From Phytohabitans maris (lineage in GTDB: Bacteria; Actinomycetota; Actinomycetes; Mycobacteriales; Micromonosporaceae): 64,000 bases of DNA. Each line of letters opens with the position of its first letter. Positions within the stretch are counted from its first letter, which is position 1. The translations under genes and the position numbers were made by a program. Shown here one piece after another: positions 62,978-64,000 of the stretch. Where the stretch lies: contig NZ_JAVHUY010000005.1 of NCBI RefSeq assembly GCF_031085175.1, forward strand, positions 186,001 to 250,000. The letters run 5' to 3'. The notes beneath the pieces were generated by a model that searched no databases, was not told where the DNA came from, and was given only the letters and a program-made list of their open reading frames with translations.

Positions 62978-63546
62978 CCTCGGTCCAGATCACGCAGAGC
63001 CACACCCTCCGGCGGGACGCCCGGCGCAACCGGGCGCTGATCATCGAGGCGGCGCGCGAGGTGTTCGCGGGCGCCGGCTTCGGTGCGCCCCTGGACGCGG
63101 TGGCCCGGCGCGCCGGCGTCGGGCGGGGCACGCTCTACCGCCACTTCCCGGACCGCTACACGCTGGCGGTCGCCATCTTCGAAGACAACGTGCGCGACAT
63201 CGAGGAGCTCGCGGCGGCGTACGAGGGGCGCGCGGACGCGTTCGACGCGCTGCTGCGGGCGCTGGTCGACCACCAGGTGCGCAGCCACGGCCTGCACCAG
63301 GCGCTCGACAAGGGCACCGAGGCGCCGGAGCTGCAGGCGCTGGCCGAGCGGGTGGTGCGGGCGTTCGCCGAGCCGGTCCGGCGGGCCCAGGAGGACGGCG
63401 TGCTCCGCGCCGACCTGGTCAAGGAGGACCTGCTCGACATCATGCGCATGGTGGCGTCGGTCATCGAGCGGGTCGACGACGTCGAGCGCCGCCGGGCCAG
63501 CGCCGACCGCGCGATGGACCTGCTCCGCAACGGCCTGCGCGGCTGA
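62974..63546 (+). CDS. TetR family regulator
   Basis: A 190-residue TetR repressor. The N-terminal HTH reads R-N-R-A-L-I-I-E-A-A-R-E-V-F, then A-V-A-R-R-A-G-V-G-R-G-T-L-Y-R-H-F-P-D-R. The alpha-helical C-terminal domain is ligand-specific and gives no hint of the effector. The GTG overlaps the oxidase stop (GTGA), so both are one transcript; the regulator may act on that operon. Confidence 0.93.
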   Translation: MTSVQITQSHTLRRDARRNRALIIEAAREVFAGAGFGAPLDAVARRAGVGRGTLYRHFPDRYTLAVAIFEDNVRDIEELAAAYEGRADAFDALLRALVDHQVRSHGLHQALDKGTEAPELQALAERVVRAFAEPVRRAQEDGVLRADLVKEDLLDIMRMVASVIERVDDVERRRASADRAMDLLRNGLRG

Positions 63547-63547
63547 C

Positions 63548-63603
63548 GCCCGCTCCCGCCCGCTCCCGCGCCCTCCCGCGCCGCTCCCGCGCGCTCCCGT
63601 GCC
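63548..63603. repeat. CGCTCCCG-type tandem repeats
   Basis: Directly after the TetR stop, CGCTCCCGC-like units of 9 to 11 bases repeat about five or six times before the hairpin at 63604. A simple-sequence expansion; no coding support. Confidence 0.6.
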
Positions 63604-63657
63604 GTGATCAAAGCTCCCTTCATGTCGTTCTAGCGACGTGGCGGGAGCTTTGATCAC
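63604..63657. terminator. GTGATCAAAGCTCCC hairpin, best copy
   Basis: GTGATCAAAGCTCCC (63604-63618) is the exact reverse complement of 63643-63657. Inner bases CATGTCG and CGACGTG pair as well, leaving a TTCTAG loop. It lies between converging genes and has the same core as 15744. Confidence 0.75.
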
Positions 63658-63665
63658 CGGGGGGG

Positions 63666-64000
63666 CTAGAGGGTGGAGACGCGCACCGTGTACGACGGCT
63701 CGTCCGCGTGCTCCTCGCGGTAGGAGAGCTGGCGGATCTGGCGGTCGTCGACGTAGAGCGCCACGTCGACCAGGACGCCCAGGTGGGCCAGGCTCATCAC
63801 CCGCGCCGAGCGCCGCTTGTCCTGGAGCACGTCGCCGATCCCGCCGAGGAAGTTGGTGGCGTCGCCGCTGTGGTGGCCCGGTGGGCGGCGCAGCACGACG
63901 TCGAGCGCGACCGGGTCGGCCAGCGCGGTCCAGCCGGTGCGCTGCGCCTCCGCGCAGGCCGCCTCCAGCAGCACGCGCACGCGCCCGGCCTGGCGGTTAC
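63666..64000 (-). CDS. RusA-like endonuclease fragment, 5' end outside the window
   Basis: The frame is open to the right edge and encodes 110 C-terminal residues. The pattern G-D-A-T-N-F-L-G-G-I-G-D-V-L followed about 40 residues later by Y-V-D-D-R-Q-I matches the spacing of acidic residues in RusA-type Holliday junction resolvases. This is a resemblance noted by eye, not a database match. The end Y-T-V-R-V-S-T-L is before a TAG at 63666. An in-frame GTG at 63980 could be a start, but the frame continues beyond it. Confidence 0.65.
   Translation of the reverse strand, partial: NRQAGRVRVLLEAACAEAQRTGWTALADPVALDVVLRRPPGHHSGDATNFLGGIGDVLQDKRRSARVMSLAHLGVLVDVALYVDDRQIRQLSYREEHADEPSYTVRVSTL

Overview
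This 64-kb window is chromosomal DNA of a very GC-rich actinomycete. Three things point to the order: GTG and TTG starts are common, the fabI/inhA-hemH neighbourhood is actinobacterial, and there is a MurD2/MurL pair and an FxSxx-COOH locus. Gene content suggests Micromonosporaceae or a relative; that placement is inference. I saw no tRNA, rRNA, CRISPR array, intact insertion sequence or prophage.

Layout. 1-13 kb: the 3' end of an enoyl-ACP reductase gene, ferrochelatase, a NagD-like HAD phosphatase, a short minisatellite and a frameshifted relic, a DUF3097 protein, a Rieske lipoprotein, a serine beta-lactamase-like hydrolase, an NfeD/SPFH membrane pair, a TrmH-type methyltransferase, a PucR regulator and a secreted YncE-like propeller. 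13-18 kb: divergent murL and murD2, the alternative route for D-glutamate entry into peptidoglycan, then a hypothetical gene and a class III aminotransferase. 18-28 kb: two complete NgcEFG-type amino-sugar ABC importers (no ATPase gene) surrounding a Fic protein, a BadF-type sugar kinase and an RpiR/SIS regulator. 28-37 kb: a compact family A DNA polymerase, a MobA-like nucleotidyltransferase, a YciI protein, an HTH/nucleotidyltransferase pair that looks like a toxin-antitoxin operon, an ASCH protein, an amidohydrolase, a membrane hydrolase-like protein, a DUF1707 protein and a two-component system.

37.6-45.9 kb holds the most interesting system, a complete FxSxx-COOH (Fxs) locus. A 56-residue precursor ends in F-T-S-A-I. 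It is followed by a radical SAM/SPASM protein and a HExxH putative metalloprotein. Convergent to these are a TIR-like protein (FxsC) and a 1319-residue protein (FxsT) with ParA-like NTPase, TIR, NB-ARC and TPR regions. The families are catalogued, but to my knowledge their biological function is not established. The make-up suggests a modified peptide coupled to a STAND/TIR signalling or immunity module. 46-54 kb is glycogen metabolism: glgA-glgB, a debranching enzyme and a large GH63-like glucosidase. 54-64 kb is a mixed accessory zone: a VapBC-like pair, GNAT and DinB genes divergent from a WYL regulator, a broken clpC 3' fragment, a 1.3-kb gene-poor stretch, a beta-lactamase-like gene with an ArsR regulator, a methyltransferase, a small GntR protein, D-amino-acid oxidase, TetR and a truncated RusA-like gene.

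Several intergenic gaps carry long inverted repeats. Three of them, all between convergent genes, share a GTGATCAA(A/C)GCTCCC core and form one recurring hairpin family.
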